Source: UBA1351 sp963677625 (GTDB taxonomy: Bacteria; Bacillota; Clostridia; Lachnospirales; Vallitaleaceae). Taken from it: DNA of 64,000 bases. Positions 8,984-18,574 of the stretch are shown here, in pieces. Under the pieces are notes generated by a model. It was not told the origin of the DNA, ran no database searches, and saw only the letters and a list, made by a program, of their open reading frames with translations. Position numbers and translations under genes: made by a program. The stretch lies in NCBI GenBank assembly GCA_963677625.2, contig CAXXSW010000002.1, positions 1 to 64,000 of the forward strand, read 5' to 3'. How positions within the stretch are numbered: the first letter of the stretch is position 1; each line of letters starts with the position of its first letter.

Positions 8984-9048
8984 TACAGAGATGAATTTAA
9001 GCTTAAATTCGTCTCTGTATTTTTTTATAGCTTAAATTCATCTCTGTA
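8984..9048 (+). promoter_or_regulatory. Three-arm leader: terminator with a competing alternative stem
   Basis: Arm 1 (8984-9001) pairs with arm 2 (9002-9019) with one G-U, then a run of seven T within ATTTTTTTAT: a classic intrinsic terminator. Arm 3 (9031-9048) repeats arm 2 and pairs perfectly with arm 1, which would span the T-run and leave A-rich sequence behind it. The two foldings are mutually exclusive, like a terminator and an antiterminator. Whether this regulates read-through into the lipoprotein gene or is just a duplicated terminator arm is not shown by sequence alone. Confidence 0.5.
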
Positions 9049-9135
9049 AAAAATTATCTTCTTAAATCTCTCCTAGTCGAAGAGAAAAAAATAAAAGAAG
9101 GATAAATTCGTCCTGCTTTTCCCTTTTGACAGTCA

Positions 9136-9164
9136 TGGTTATATGGTTTGTTTTTTCATATACT
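9136..9164 (+). promoter_or_regulatory. Possible activator-dependent promoter of the sugar transporter
   Basis: A TATACT -10-like hexamer at 9159-9164 lies 17 bp after a poor -35 (TGGTTA, 9136-9141), about 45 bp before the lipoprotein start and behind the terminator. A weak -35 would suit a promoter that needs the YesN-type activator. A TTGACA at 9125-9130 is spaced too far away to be the -35 but may be part of an activator site. Confidence 0.3.
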
Positions 9165-9208
9165 AGTTTTTGTAGCAAAGGAATCTATATATAAAATGGA
9201 GGAAACAC

Positions 9209-10363
9209 ATGAAAAAATTACTCGTATTATTATTAGTACTGTCTCTATCAGTAGCAAGTTTTACAGCTTGTAGTTCAGATGAAGATACTTCATCATCAAG
9301 TTCAGAATCTAAGGACACAGGAGCAGACACAAAAGAAGATAAATCAGATTCTTCAATAGACATCGGTATTGTTCTTCCTACTAAAGAAGAACCACGTTGG
9401 GTACAAGATGAAGCTAGATTTAAGGCAGCTCTTGATGGAACTGATAAATCGGTTGAAATTCTTTTCAGCCAAGGTGACTCAGCAAGAGAAAAGCAAAATG
9501 TTGAGACTTTGATTGCAAAAGGCATCAAGGTTCTTATCATCACTCCTCATGATGGTGCAGCGGCAGCAGCAGCAGTTGAAGCCGCCAAAGCAGAAGGAAT
9601 TACCGTTATTTCTTATGACCGTTTGGTTACAAACACTGATGCAGTAGACTACTACATCACATTTAACTCTATATCTGTTGGTGAAGCTCAAGGTCAATAC
9701 CTTGTAGATCAATTAGTTGGTGGATCTGATGAAAAACTATACCTATACGCTGGTGCAGCTACAGATAACAACGCTTTCTTATTCTTTGAAGGAGCTTGGA
9801 ATGTATTGCAACCAAAAATCGCTGATGGTACTTATGTAGTACAAAACTCTTCAAAAGCTGTTGAGTATAAAGATAAAGCAACCTTAACTCGTGAAGAAAT
9901 GGGTGAGATTATCGAGCAAATCACAACTGACTGGAAACCAGAAGTAGCCAAGTCAAAAGCTGAATCTCATATCACAGCAGCACCTCCATCAGGTAAAACA
10001 TTTATTCTTGCTCCAAACGATGGTACTGCTCGCTCAATCTATGACCAATTCGCTAAAGAAGACGGCGTTGAGATTTTCATAACTGGACAAGATGCGGAAA
10101 TCCCATCTATCCAATATGTAATTGATGGAAAACAAAGCATGACAGTGCTTAAAGACGTTAGGGACCTTGTTGCTGGAGCTATCCAAACTGCAACTGATGT
10201 ACTTGATAATAAATCAATCGAAACTAACGGCTCATATGATAATGGCAAAGTTCAAGTTCCAGCAAAAGATATCAAAGTTATTACTGTAACACAAGATAAT
10301 GTAAAAGATACAATTATTGGCTCAGGCTATTATGAAGCATCTGAGTTTACAGGACTTGAATAA
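9209..10363 (+). CDS. ChvE-like sugar-binding lipoprotein of an ABC importer
   Basis: 384 residues, ATG 9209 after GGAGGAAACAC. The signal peptide ends in a lipobox (SFTAC) and is followed by a Ser/Asp/Lys-rich linker. The binding domain has IGIVLPTKEEPRWVQDEARF, LIAKGIKVLIITPHDGAA and GITVISYDRLVTNTDAVDYY, the pattern of ChvE / multiple-sugar-binding proteins, and later ITGQDAEIPSIQYVIDG. Downstream come its ATPase and permease, matching a GguAB / XylGH-type importer. The ORF is codon-biased relative to its neighbours (frequent GCT, ACT, GTT), as expected for a highly expressed binding protein. Likely substrate is a pentose or galactose/arabinose-type sugar; not resolvable here. Confidence 0.93.
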   Translation: MKKLLVLLLVLSLSVASFTACSSDEDTSSSSSESKDTGADTKEDKSDSSIDIGIVLPTKEEPRWVQDEARFKAALDGTDKSVEILFSQGDSAREKQNVETLIAKGIKVLIITPHDGAAAAAAVEAAKAEGITVISYDRLVTNTDAVDYYITFNSISVGEAQGQYLVDQLVGGSDEKLYLYAGAATDNNAFLFFEGAWNVLQPKIADGTYVVQNSSKAVEYKDKATLTREEMGEIIEQITTDWKPEVAKSKAESHITAAPPSGKTFILAPNDGTARSIYDQFAKEDGVEIFITGQDAEIPSIQYVIDGKQSMTVLKDVRDLVAGAIQTATDVLDNKSIETNGSYDNGKVQVPAKDIKVITVTQDNVKDTIIGSGYYEASEFTGLE

Positions 10364-10397
10364 TCAAAAGTAAGTAACACCCCCTATGAATGTAGAT

Positions 10398-10465
10398 AAT
10401 AGTGATGGGCTGAGCCTATCACTATTATGATGTGATTAAGGTGTCAAAGGTTTTGGCATCTTAAT
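10398..10465 (+). promoter_or_regulatory. Two hairpins between binding protein and ATPase genes
   Basis: The first hairpin (10398-10410 with 10414-10426, one G-T wobble, 3-nt loop) is followed at 10435-10465 by a second, in which ATTAAG...CAAA pairs with TTTG...CTTAAT with two wobbles. Neither has a strong U-tail. Such structures between a binding-protein gene and its ATPase usually stabilise the upstream message and lower downstream expression; that role is inferred. Confidence 0.5.
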
Positions 10466-10557
10466 CCATATTTGAAAAAGGTTGACCTGGTATATCCGGT
10501 TAATCCTTTATCAGTGAATCAAGACAAGCGTGTAGGAATTGTGATAGGAGCATTGAT

Positions 10558-12075
10558 ATGGCAAATATATTGGAAATGAGAAATATATGCAAGGAATTCC
10601 CTGGCGTCAAAGCCTTGGACCAAGTTAATTTCCAAGTAAAAAAAGGTGAAATCCACTGTCTCGTCGGAGAAAATGGTGCCGGTAAATCAACACTGATGAA
10701 GGTGTTAAGCGGTGTTTATCCTAAAGGGCAGTATAGTGGAGACATCGTTTTTGATGGACAAGTCCAGCAATTTAACGGTATTAGTGACAGTGAGGCCAAA
10801 GGCATTGCTATCATTTACCAGGAACTTGCCTTAGTTCCGGATATGACCGTTTATGAGAATATTTATCTTGGTCATGAACTTATGAAAAATGGTATTGTTG
10901 ATTGGCATAATACAAAAATTGAAGCTGCAAAAATGTTGGAAAAGGTTAAGCTAAATGTTCACCCTGCAGCAAAAATCATTGACCTTGGTGTTGGGGTTCA
11001 ACAATTGATAGAGATTGCAAAAGCATTAAGTAAAGATGTAAAGCTTTTGATTCTTGATGAGCCAACAGCGGCTCTTAATGATGATGATAGTGAAAATCTA
11101 CTTGAACTACTTGAAGATTTAAAGACTCAAGGGGTTACATCTATTATGATTTCTCATAAATTAAAGGAAGTCATTCAGATAGCAGATACGGTAACTGTAT
11201 TACGTGATGGTCAGACAATCTGTTCCATGAGTAAAGAGAAGAATGAAATCAACGAACGAGACATTATCAAGCACATGGTCGGTCGTGAGATTAACGATAT
11301 CTTCCCTAAAAGAAATAGTAAGAATTTTGGCGAGGTTCAATTAGAAGTGACAAACTGGTCTGCATATGATAAGAATCTTGGCCGTTATGTGGTTAAAAAT
11401 GTAGACTTCAATATAAGAAAAGGTGAGATTGTAGGAATTGCGGGTCTCATGGGTGCTGGACGAACAGAGTTTGCCCATTCCATTTTTGGTAACTCCAGAG
11501 AATATAACCTTACCGGTGACATGAAAATAAACGGGAAATCAATGAATTTTAGAAGTCCTAAGCAAGCTATTAAGAATGGACTGGCTTATGTATCAGAGGA
11601 CCGTAAAGGTAATGGGCTTATTCTTATTGATGATATTAAACAAAATATAACACTGGCTAACCTGAAGTCCATTGCTGAGCCCTTTGTTATAAATAAACAC
11701 GAAGAAGTTAAAGTGGCTGAGGAATACAGAAAATCCTTAAATATTAAAACCCCAAGCATCGAGCAAAAAGTGAGAAACCTATCCGGTGGTAATCAGCAGA
11801 AGGTGGCCCTTGGGAAATGGTTATTCGTTCAACCGAATATCCTGATTCTGGATGAGCCGACACGCGGCATTGATGTTGGCGCTAAATACGAAATTTATAC
11901 TATCATGAACCAACTGGTTGCAGACGGATTGAGCGTTATTATGATCTCTTCTGAACTTCCTGAGGTTTTGGGTATGAGTGACCGTGTTTATGTTATGGCT
12001 GAAGGAAAGATGACAGGCCAACTTTCCATCGATGAAGCTACACAAGAAAAAATAATGGAAATGGCTACTGAATAG
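10558..12075 (+). CDS. Sugar ABC importer ATPase, two fused nucleotide-binding domains
   Basis: 505 residues. The first domain has Walker A GENGAGKST and Walker B LLILDEPTAAL. The second has a degenerate P-loop (GLMGAGRTE), typical of the RbsA/XylG/MglA group, and signature LSGGNQQKVALGKWL with ILILDEPTRGIDVGAK. Two NBDs in one chain of ~500 residues fits XylG/GguA/MglA. It drives import of the sugar delivered by the ChvE-like lipoprotein through the permease 10 bp downstream. Confidence 0.94.
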   Translation: MANILEMRNICKEFPGVKALDQVNFQVKKGEIHCLVGENGAGKSTLMKVLSGVYPKGQYSGDIVFDGQVQQFNGISDSEAKGIAIIYQELALVPDMTVYENIYLGHELMKNGIVDWHNTKIEAAKMLEKVKLNVHPAAKIIDLGVGVQQLIEIAKALSKDVKLLILDEPTAALNDDDSENLLELLEDLKTQGVTSIMISHKLKEVIQIADTVTVLRDGQTICSMSKEKNEINERDIIKHMVGREINDIFPKRNSKNFGEVQLEVTNWSAYDKNLGRYVVKNVDFNIRKGEIVGIAGLMGAGRTEFAHSIFGNSREYNLTGDMKINGKSMNFRSPKQAIKNGLAYVSEDRKGNGLILIDDIKQNITLANLKSIAEPFVINKHEEVKVAEEYRKSLNIKTPSIEQKVRNLSGGNQQKVALGKWLFVQPNILILDEPTRGIDVGAKYEIYTIMNQLVADGLSVIMISSELPEVLGMSDRVYVMAEGKMTGQLSIDEATQEKIMEMATE

Positions 12076-12085
12076 GAGGATACAA

Positions 12086-13264
12086 ATGTTTAAAGATTTA
12101 ACGAGTGCGATTAAGGAAAATATCCGCGATTATGGTATGTATATCGCTTTGGCGGTAATTATGTTTATTTTTACGACATTAACTGATGGTTTATTTATGA
12201 CACCAAGGGTTATTTCTGACCTTATTGATATGACTGGTTACATCGCTGTTCTTTCAGTAGGGATGACCTTGGTCATTGTTATCCGTCATATTGACTTATC
12301 TGTTGGTTATATTGCTGGCTTCCTTGGAGCTATAGCAGCAATTCTAAGTTCACGGGTCGGTTTGCCACTCTATCTTATTTTTCCGATAGTTCTACTTCTA
12401 GGTGCTGCAATAGGAGCTCTTTGGGCAGGTACACTAGTTGCTAGAATGAAAGTTCCTGCTTTTGTTGCAACCCTAGCAGCTATGACAATCTTTAGAGGGT
12501 TACTGATTCGTACAACGAATTCCGCAACAATTTTTACTGATAGTGATGCCTTTAATGCAATAGGTAATGGTTTTATTCCTGATATTATGAAGGTTGAAGG
12601 TGTACATGTCCTTACCTTGATAATAGGAGCTCTAGCAATTGTATTTTTTGCTTTTACTGAAATTAAGAACAGAAGAAAAATGATTGAATATAAGCTACAT
12701 GTTTCTACCCTACCGATTTTCATTGCTAAACTTGTATTCATAGCAATGATTGTCATGTACTTCGTATGGAAACTGGCTACTTTTAAAGGGCTTTCATGGA
12801 CTGCCGTCATTGTAGCTATAGTCGTTGCTGTTTACTACTTTATTACCATGAATACAACACTTGGACGTCATATCTATGCCGTAGGTGGAAACCCTGAAGC
12901 GGCTGAACTTTCTGGTATTAGCGTTAAGTACATCACTTATGTTGTTTTTGGGTCCATGGGTATGCTTGCAGGTCTTTCCGGTATGCTCTTTACAGCTAGA
13001 CTTCAGTCTGCGACACCTACAGCCGGTATGGGCTTTGAACTTGATGCCATTGCAGGTGCCTTTGTTGGTGGTACATCAGCCTCTGGTGGAATTGGTAAAG
13101 TAACAGGATCTATTATTGGTGCTTTGGTTATGGCATCCCTTACTAAGGGGATGGACCTTATGAATGTTGGTGTTTCATATCAATATATTATTCGCGGTCT
13201 AGTTCTTGTTGCTGCTGTTGTCTTCGACGTTAAGACTAGGAATATAAGAGGAAAAAGCGCTTAA
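12086..13264 (+). CDS. Sugar ABC importer permease (XylH/GguB type)
   Basis: 392 residues with about ten hydrophobic segments. The region VGMTLVIVIRHIDLSVGYIAGFLGA and the later FVGGTSASGGIGKVTGSIIGALVM are signatures of the BPD_transp_2 family. GGNPEAAELSGI is the cytoplasmic coupling loop contacting the ATPase. The length and the extra loop around residues 195-235 match XylH/GguB rather than shorter RbsC. GGAGG precedes ATG 12086. Confidence 0.94.
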   Translation: MFKDLTSAIKENIRDYGMYIALAVIMFIFTTLTDGLFMTPRVISDLIDMTGYIAVLSVGMTLVIVIRHIDLSVGYIAGFLGAIAAILSSRVGLPLYLIFPIVLLLGAAIGALWAGTLVARMKVPAFVATLAAMTIFRGLLIRTTNSATIFTDSDAFNAIGNGFIPDIMKVEGVHVLTLIIGALAIVFFAFTEIKNRRKMIEYKLHVSTLPIFIAKLVFIAMIVMYFVWKLATFKGLSWTAVIVAIVVAVYYFITMNTTLGRHIYAVGGNPEAAELSGISVKYITYVVFGSMGMLAGLSGMLFTARLQSATPTAGMGFELDAIAGAFVGGTSASGGIGKVTGSIIGALVMASLTKGMDLMNVGVSYQYIIRGLVLVAAVVFDVKTRNIRGKSA

Positions 13265-13313
13265 AGATATAGTTGTTACTACGGGATGAACGATCGTAAA
13301 GGGGTATACGATT

Positions 13314-14990
13314 ATGCAAAAACTGAAAACCAGCAAAAGAGATTTTAGAATAAGTAATATAAGCACACTGATTCCTCTATCTTTTGTTATTATTATCATT
13401 ATGATGGTTGGAATCGGTGGCCTGTCCTACTATATGTCGACAACAGTACAGGAAATGAATGCTTATTCGGATATAATTGACGATATTAAAGATACTATGA
13501 TAGAAGCAACTAGTGCAGGTAATAATTACTTGGTTGGAATTGAAGGTGTAGAGGAAGAGGCTGTTACTAGGCATGTATTAGAGCTTTTTGACCTAATAAC
13601 TATAGCAAAAGAGAAGACCATTGATCCTGAACTGACCGCTTACCTAGACGAAATCAACACCAGTGCTGAAGACTATTTCAGTAAATTTAAATATTACGCA
13701 GGTATTAGAGATTATCAGGATGGCAATGACTTTTATAAAGAAGTCCGTCCTATATCTGACCAAGTTAAATCCCATATATTGACTATGAAGCTTATAATTG
13801 AAAAGGACCTAAGTGGGATGATGAAAGATAGTCAGCAGTTGACTCTTGTGGCAATCGCTGTGATTATTGTTATTTCCATTGCCTTCACCTTGTTTTTGAC
13901 AAGAATCATCTATGTATCCTTATCAGAATTGACGAAAAAGTTAGGTGATGCAACTCAAAATGGTGACCTGTCAACAAGAGTTCAAATTAAGGGTAAGAAC
14001 GAGTTCAAGTTGGTTGGATATGCAGTTAACAGTTTTATTGCTAATCTTCAGAGTGTAGTTTTAGCTGTTAAACGGGCATCAGAGGATGTTTCCCTGCACT
14101 CAAGTAATATTGGAAGTAAGTTGAATGCCTTGGATGAAAATATATTAAACCTGTCCTCAACCCTTCTTCAGCTGTCAGCAGGTACCCAGCAGACGTCGGC
14201 ATCATCTCAGGATATTACAGCCAGAATCGAAGAAATCGCCTCGGCTATAAATGTGATTTCGGGAGATGTGGAAGAAGGAGCTGATTTATCAGACAAGAGT
14301 GATAAAAGAGCCTACCAAATGGGAGAAGATGTTAAGGCAAAAATAGCCAGAGTCAGAGACCTATATTCTGAAACAAAAATAAAATTAACCGAATCTATCG
14401 AAAAGTCTAAGGAAGTGGAAGAAATTCGATTTCTGACTCAGACGATTCTAAATATTACCGATCAAACCAATCTCCTTAGTCTTAATGCCGCCATTGAAGC
14501 AGCAAGAGCCGGAGAAGCAGGTAAAGGTTTTGCTGTTGTTGCCGGAGAAATTCGTAAACTGGCAGAAACATCTGGAGAAAGTGCCAACAAGATTCAATTG
14601 GTATCAACGTCTATCGTAGAGACAGTGGAATATATGGCCTCTGAAATTGAAGCCTTGATGACCTTCATTGAAGTGGATATTCTAAAGGACTATCAGGATA
14701 TGTATGATCTTAGTAACAATTACCGTCATGATTCACAGGAATTTAAGACTAAATTTGATTCTATTCGGTCTTCTTTTGAGGATGTGAATATAGCAACAGA
14801 TGATTTGACCACCAGTATTTCTGAGATTTCAGCTGCTATTATGCAAAGCGCTGATGGCATCAATGATATTTCTGAGAAGTCAGCCTATATGAAAAAAGAG
14901 TCTAAAGACATAAACCAATCAAAAGAAGAAAGTAATTACGCTATTAGTCGACTAATTGAAGAAATTGAAATCTTCAAGGCAGCGCAATAG
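13314..14990 (+). CDS. Methyl-accepting chemotaxis protein
   Basis: 558 residues. TM1 at ~20-42, a ~145-residue extracellular four-helix-bundle-like domain, TM2 at ~182-202, then HAMP and a cytoplasmic coiled coil. The hairpin tip is recognisable as TNLLSLNAAIEAARAGEAGKGF...EIRKLAE, the CheA/CheW contact region of MCPs. It starts ~50 bp after the sugar permease on the same strand and ends the cluster before a terminator. The likely role is chemotaxis toward the imported sugar, either directly or through a binding protein as in Trg/ChvE systems. Confidence 0.93.
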   Translation: MQKLKTSKRDFRISNISTLIPLSFVIIIIMMVGIGGLSYYMSTTVQEMNAYSDIIDDIKDTMIEATSAGNNYLVGIEGVEEEAVTRHVLELFDLITIAKEKTIDPELTAYLDEINTSAEDYFSKFKYYAGIRDYQDGNDFYKEVRPISDQVKSHILTMKLIIEKDLSGMMKDSQQLTLVAIAVIIVISIAFTLFLTRIIYVSLSELTKKLGDATQNGDLSTRVQIKGKNEFKLVGYAVNSFIANLQSVVLAVKRASEDVSLHSSNIGSKLNALDENILNLSSTLLQLSAGTQQTSASSQDITARIEEIASAINVISGDVEEGADLSDKSDKRAYQMGEDVKAKIARVRDLYSETKIKLTESIEKSKEVEEIRFLTQTILNITDQTNLLSLNAAIEAARAGEAGKGFAVVAGEIRKLAETSGESANKIQLVSTSIVETVEYMASEIEALMTFIEVDILKDYQDMYDLSNNYRHDSQEFKTKFDSIRSSFEDVNIATDDLTTSISEISAAIMQSADGINDISEKSAYMKKESKDINQSKEESNYAISRLIEEIEIFKAAQ

Positions 14991-15038
14991 ATATATTGAT
15001 TATTGATTACTTGCCTGATCAATAATTCTATCACCCTA

Positions 15039-15064
15039 GAGCAGCGGATTTCCGCTGCTCTTTG
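15039..15064. terminator. Intrinsic terminator after the chemoreceptor gene
   Basis: A perfect 9-bp GC-rich stem (15039-15047 with 15052-15060) closes an ATTT loop and is followed by a short TTT. It separates the chemoreceptor gene from the convergent YkgJ-type gene. Confidence 0.75.
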
Positions 15065-15111
15065 CCTCGTTCTACAAAGGTATGTAAATGATTAAAATCA
15101 GATCAAATAAT

Positions 15112-15633
15112 CTAGAGGAAAATATCGAAATCTGACCGGGCTAGGGATTGTGTTCTCACATAGTATTTGACCATAGGTATCTTCAGAAGCTCTAGCCAAC
15201 CTTCATAAACACCATGAATAAAGTCATCTCGCCAGGATTCTTTTTGATTAAGGAGAGGGCACTTGTGGAATTGATTATGCTCAATGACAAGATGAAGTTT
15301 CTCTCCTATAAGATGTGGTTCAAAGGGATAGGTTCTGCATTGTATAGGGCGAAGATGTCTTAAACATCCCTGATTTTCATGACAAAAGATATAGTACATT
15401 TTTTTAAGTTTTCCGGGAATGTCATATTCCTTACTAGTATGAATTTCATAGTCGGTGACATAGGGCTTTTGGATGGCCTCGAATTCCAGAGGCAGGAGAT
15501 ACATGCCTATAGGATTTCCAATTTCATCCTTATCCCTACAACAGTGATAATTACATAAAAGACCACAATTGGAGTCTATAATCGGTTGGTCCATAAGTTG
15601 ATATGCTTTTTGATAAATAACTTGAATATTCAT
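15112..15633 (-). CDS. YkgJ-family cysteine-cluster protein
   Basis: 173 residues. Cysteines are arranged as CGLLCNYHCC near the N-terminus, a later CHENQGC and RPIQCRTYPFEP. The last motif is diagnostic of the UPF0153/YkgJ group, thought to bind zinc or an Fe-S cluster. It starts at 15633 with AAAAGGAGA upstream and is transcribed away from the SLH protein gene. No pathway can be assigned from its neighbours. Confidence 0.8.
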   Translation of the reverse strand: MNIQVIYQKAYQLMDQPIIDSNCGLLCNYHCCRDKDEIGNPIGMYLLPLEFEAIQKPYVTDYEIHTSKEYDIPGKLKKMYYIFCHENQGCLRHLRPIQCRTYPFEPHLIGEKLHLVIEHNQFHKCPLLNQKESWRDDFIHGVYEGWLELLKIPMVKYYVRTQSLARSDFDIFL

Positions 15634-15760
15634 GAAAATCTCCTTTTATGTGGTAAAATATATTTTATACTACATAAAGGTGGATTGCAAAGTAGATTAC
15701 AAAATATATCTTAAGTCCAAAAGGGATGTAGAGAGAATAAAAATTTGAGAGGTGTTTTTA

Positions 15761-17428
15761 ATGAAGAGATTGAGTTTGTTATTAACGGTGGTGATGATGG
15801 TGAATGCCTTATCTTATACTAGCTTCGCCGAGGATGATAAAAAGTTTGATGATGTTCCAGTGGGGCACTGGTCAGAGAGTTATATTCAGGATTTAAGGGC
15901 TTTGGGAGTCACTGATGGTATGGGTAATAATCAGTATGGTTATGGTTTGACAATGACAAGGGAGCAGTTCGTGACTTTTTTGTTTAATTTAAATGGATGG
16001 GAAGAAATTATTCCAGAATCAAACAGCTTTTCCGACGTCCCAACTAGCAGGTGGTCATATCCTAAAATTGAAACTGCTCTTAATAAAGGTATTATTCAAA
16101 AGGACGGAGGGGTTTTTAGACCGGAAGATTTAATAACCAGAGAAGAAATAGGGATTATGATAATTAATAGCCTAGGTTATGCTTGGTTGGCAGAACAAAG
16201 AAATGATATAAATAGTCCTTTTGATGATGTGACCCAAAACATAGGATATATTAGTATGCTGAAAGATTTTGGTATTGTTAACGGTAAAAGTGAGAGAATT
16301 TTTGATCCTAAAGGCTTTGCGAAAAGAGAAGAAGCAGCCGCGATTTTGATGCGTATGTATGACATCATGAGTGGAAAAATAGATGAAACCAATGTCTTTT
16401 ATTCACAGGGTAGCTACGATAATATTGATCTGATGACTTCCTTTGATAGGGTTAGTTTTAATTGGGCCTCCCTAAGGTTTGATAAGGAGGGACAGGTTTA
16501 TGTAGACACAGATTTTCCCCTTGATTACAATTTAGCCACTGATCCGGCACTAAAGGATGGAATGGGTTTAGAATTATCCATAAGAAGTGAACTGACAAGT
16601 GAAGATAATATATATGGGTCGGTTTTAAAAAAATCCTTGGCGAATGAAGAGAATATAGATCATCTTGTAAAAGACATCATAGGTGTGATGGATGATTATA
16701 GCTTTTTTACAGGAGTGGTTATCGACTTTGAAGGACTTCAATCTACCCAAAAGAAAAATTTTCTTATTTTCCTAGAAGAACTTAAGATTGAATTAGGTGA
16801 CCTTGATAAATCCCTGACGGTTATGGTTCAACCAAGTGAGAATTTTGGGGGTTACGATTATGCAGGAATTGTAAATCTTGCAGACCAGATGATTGTGATG
16901 GCACATGACTATGCTCCGGTTTCTATCAGTGATGACCAACGCTTGCAGACAATAAACAGAAATACACCAGTCGCACCTATTGAAAAGGTTTATGAAGCCT
17001 TAAAGGATATTATCGATGATATTAAATCTGTAGATGGTATATCTCAAAAACAGGTTAAAGAAGCTATTAGCAGGATTTCCTTGCAAATATCTTTTGACTC
17101 AGTCCAGTGGCAAACAGATAGTGATGGTGTTATAACAACATATAAACCCTATAAACCAACCTATGATAAAATTTTTAGTCGCTTAATGAAAGAGGACACA
17201 AGCATAGGTTATGGTTCTAGATCAAGAAGTCCATATGCAACTTATTATGACGCAAATCTTGGCATAGATAATATTCTATGGTATGAAGATACTAGATCAA
17301 TTGAGGAGAAACTTGATCTTGCAGGCATGTTTGGCATACGTGATATATCGGTCTGGTTTTTAGGTGGTATTCCTGATTACCAAGATGGTGATAAGGTCAA
17401 TCTAGATGTCATGAGATTATTTAAGTAA
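15761..17428 (+). CDS. SLH-anchored GH18-like cell-wall enzyme
   Basis: 555 residues. ATG 15761 is chosen over GTG 15752 because GAGAGG (15747-15752) is the ribosome site. A signal peptide (cleavage near SFA|E) precedes three SLH domains: FDDVPVGHWSESYI (~30-85), FSDVPTSRWSYPKI (~92-145) and PFDDVTQNIGYI (~155-205). Residues ~215-555 resemble the YaaH/SleL-like GH18 barrel: GVVIDFEGLQ corresponds to the beta-4 DxxDxDxE strand with a retained Glu but fewer acidic residues, and MIVMAHDYAP matches the beta-6 MTYDYH strand. Probably a surface-attached glycan or peptidoglycan hydrolase, possibly with altered activity. Confidence 0.82.
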   Translation: MKRLSLLLTVVMMVNALSYTSFAEDDKKFDDVPVGHWSESYIQDLRALGVTDGMGNNQYGYGLTMTREQFVTFLFNLNGWEEIIPESNSFSDVPTSRWSYPKIETALNKGIIQKDGGVFRPEDLITREEIGIMIINSLGYAWLAEQRNDINSPFDDVTQNIGYISMLKDFGIVNGKSERIFDPKGFAKREEAAAILMRMYDIMSGKIDETNVFYSQGSYDNIDLMTSFDRVSFNWASLRFDKEGQVYVDTDFPLDYNLATDPALKDGMGLELSIRSELTSEDNIYGSVLKKSLANEENIDHLVKDIIGVMDDYSFFTGVVIDFEGLQSTQKKNFLIFLEELKIELGDLDKSLTVMVQPSENFGGYDYAGIVNLADQMIVMAHDYAPVSISDDQRLQTINRNTPVAPIEKVYEALKDIIDDIKSVDGISQKQVKEAISRISLQISFDSVQWQTDSDGVITTYKPYKPTYDKIFSRLMKEDTSIGYGSRSRSPYATYYDANLGIDNILWYEDTRSIEEKLDLAGMFGIRDISVWFLGGIPDYQDGDKVNLDVMRLFK

Positions 17429-17473
17429 AGAATAGGTTTGATAAAATTGGCTATAGTGACCCATCATATGGGG

Positions 17474-18559
17474 CTACTTGTAGTAACCTAATACAACTGT
17501 GACTTTCGTTCCTTTTCCCTGGTCACTTTCATATTGAATGGTTCCATGGAGTAAGTCTAAAATTCTTTTTACAATTGCAAGTCCAAGTCCTGATCCTTGT
17601 TTCTTATGGGATTCTTCACATTGATAAAAACGATTATAGATCTTATTCATCTTATCTGTTGGGATACCTGGGCCCTCATCGATAATAACAATAGAAATTC
17701 TATTATCACTCTGAGTGAGACTAATATGAATTTTCGTGTTGGGCTCTGAGTATTTCATGGCATTATCAATTAAATTGATCCAAACTTGCATCATTAGGTT
17801 CTTGTCTGTTATAAATGTGATTTCTTCTAATCTGGGAACAAACTCTATATGTTTGTCTTGCCACTTTTCAGAAAGAATAATCATGCACTTTCGAAGCTGT
17901 TCATCTATACGGACACTGTCTTTTACTGATATTATTTCCAGATGGTCTAATCTTGATACTTGCAACATGCTTTCACATAGATTTGATAGTCGAATGGATT
18001 CTTGATGTACAAGTGTCAGATATTCTTTCTGATCATCTTTTGAGAGATGATCGTCTAAAAGAATTTCTGAAAAACCTGTAATAGCCGCTACGGGGGTTTT
18101 AACTTCATGAGATACATTACTCATAAAATCTTTTCTCATATAATCCATGCCCTCTAGCTCTTTGACCATTTTATTTAGATTATGGGTTAGCTCATCCAAT
18201 TCATTTTCATATTGATATTTATCGTCTGATTTTTTATCATTTTGAACACGAACTGAAAAATCGCCAGATGCAATCTTTATCATAGCATTATTTACACGAG
18301 TAATGGGTGCTGTTATTTTCTTAGTTCTAAAATAAAGAATTCCACCTGTTAGACAAATAGTCATACAACAAACAAGCAAGGCTAGGGCACTTACAACAAG
18401 GGGGGTTAAGTCCTCAAGACCGGGAAGTATAACCATGGTAATTATTACAATCATAATAAGTGCTATAACACAGCTAATTAGAATTGCACTGAGAACACCT
18501 TCTGCTAGATAATGACCTAGATTTTTTTGGTATCGACGGTTTAATTTGGTATGCATCAT
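17474..18559 (-). CDS. Two-component sensor histidine kinase (HisKA type)
   Basis: 361 residues; adjacent ATG codons at 18559 and 18556. Two TM helices (~17-45 and ~55-75) flank a very short extracytoplasmic loop. HAMP follows (ITRVNNAMIKIASGDFSVRV), then HisKA with FMSNVSHEVKTPVAAITGF (phospho-His) and HATPase with NLIDNAMKYSEP, DEGPGIP and GSGLGLAIVKRIL. The short loop suggests sensing in or at the membrane. It lies 15 bp behind its response regulator and together they neighbour an ABC ATPase/permease pair, as in antimicrobial-peptide-response modules. Confidence 0.92.
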   Translation of the reverse strand: MMHTKLNRRYQKNLGHYLAEGVLSAILISCVIALIMIVIITMVILPGLEDLTPLVVSALALLVCCMTICLTGGILYFRTKKITAPITRVNNAMIKIASGDFSVRVQNDKKSDDKYQYENELDELTHNLNKMVKELEGMDYMRKDFMSNVSHEVKTPVAAITGFSEILLDDHLSKDDQKEYLTLVHQESIRLSNLCESMLQVSRLDHLEIISVKDSVRIDEQLRKCMIILSEKWQDKHIEFVPRLEEITFITDKNLMMQVWINLIDNAMKYSEPNTKIHISLTQSDNRISIVIIDEGPGIPTDKMNKIYNRFYQCEESHKKQGSGLGLAIVKRILDLLHGTIQYESDQGKGTKVTVVLGYYK

Positions 18560-18574
18560 TAGTCATCACCCACT

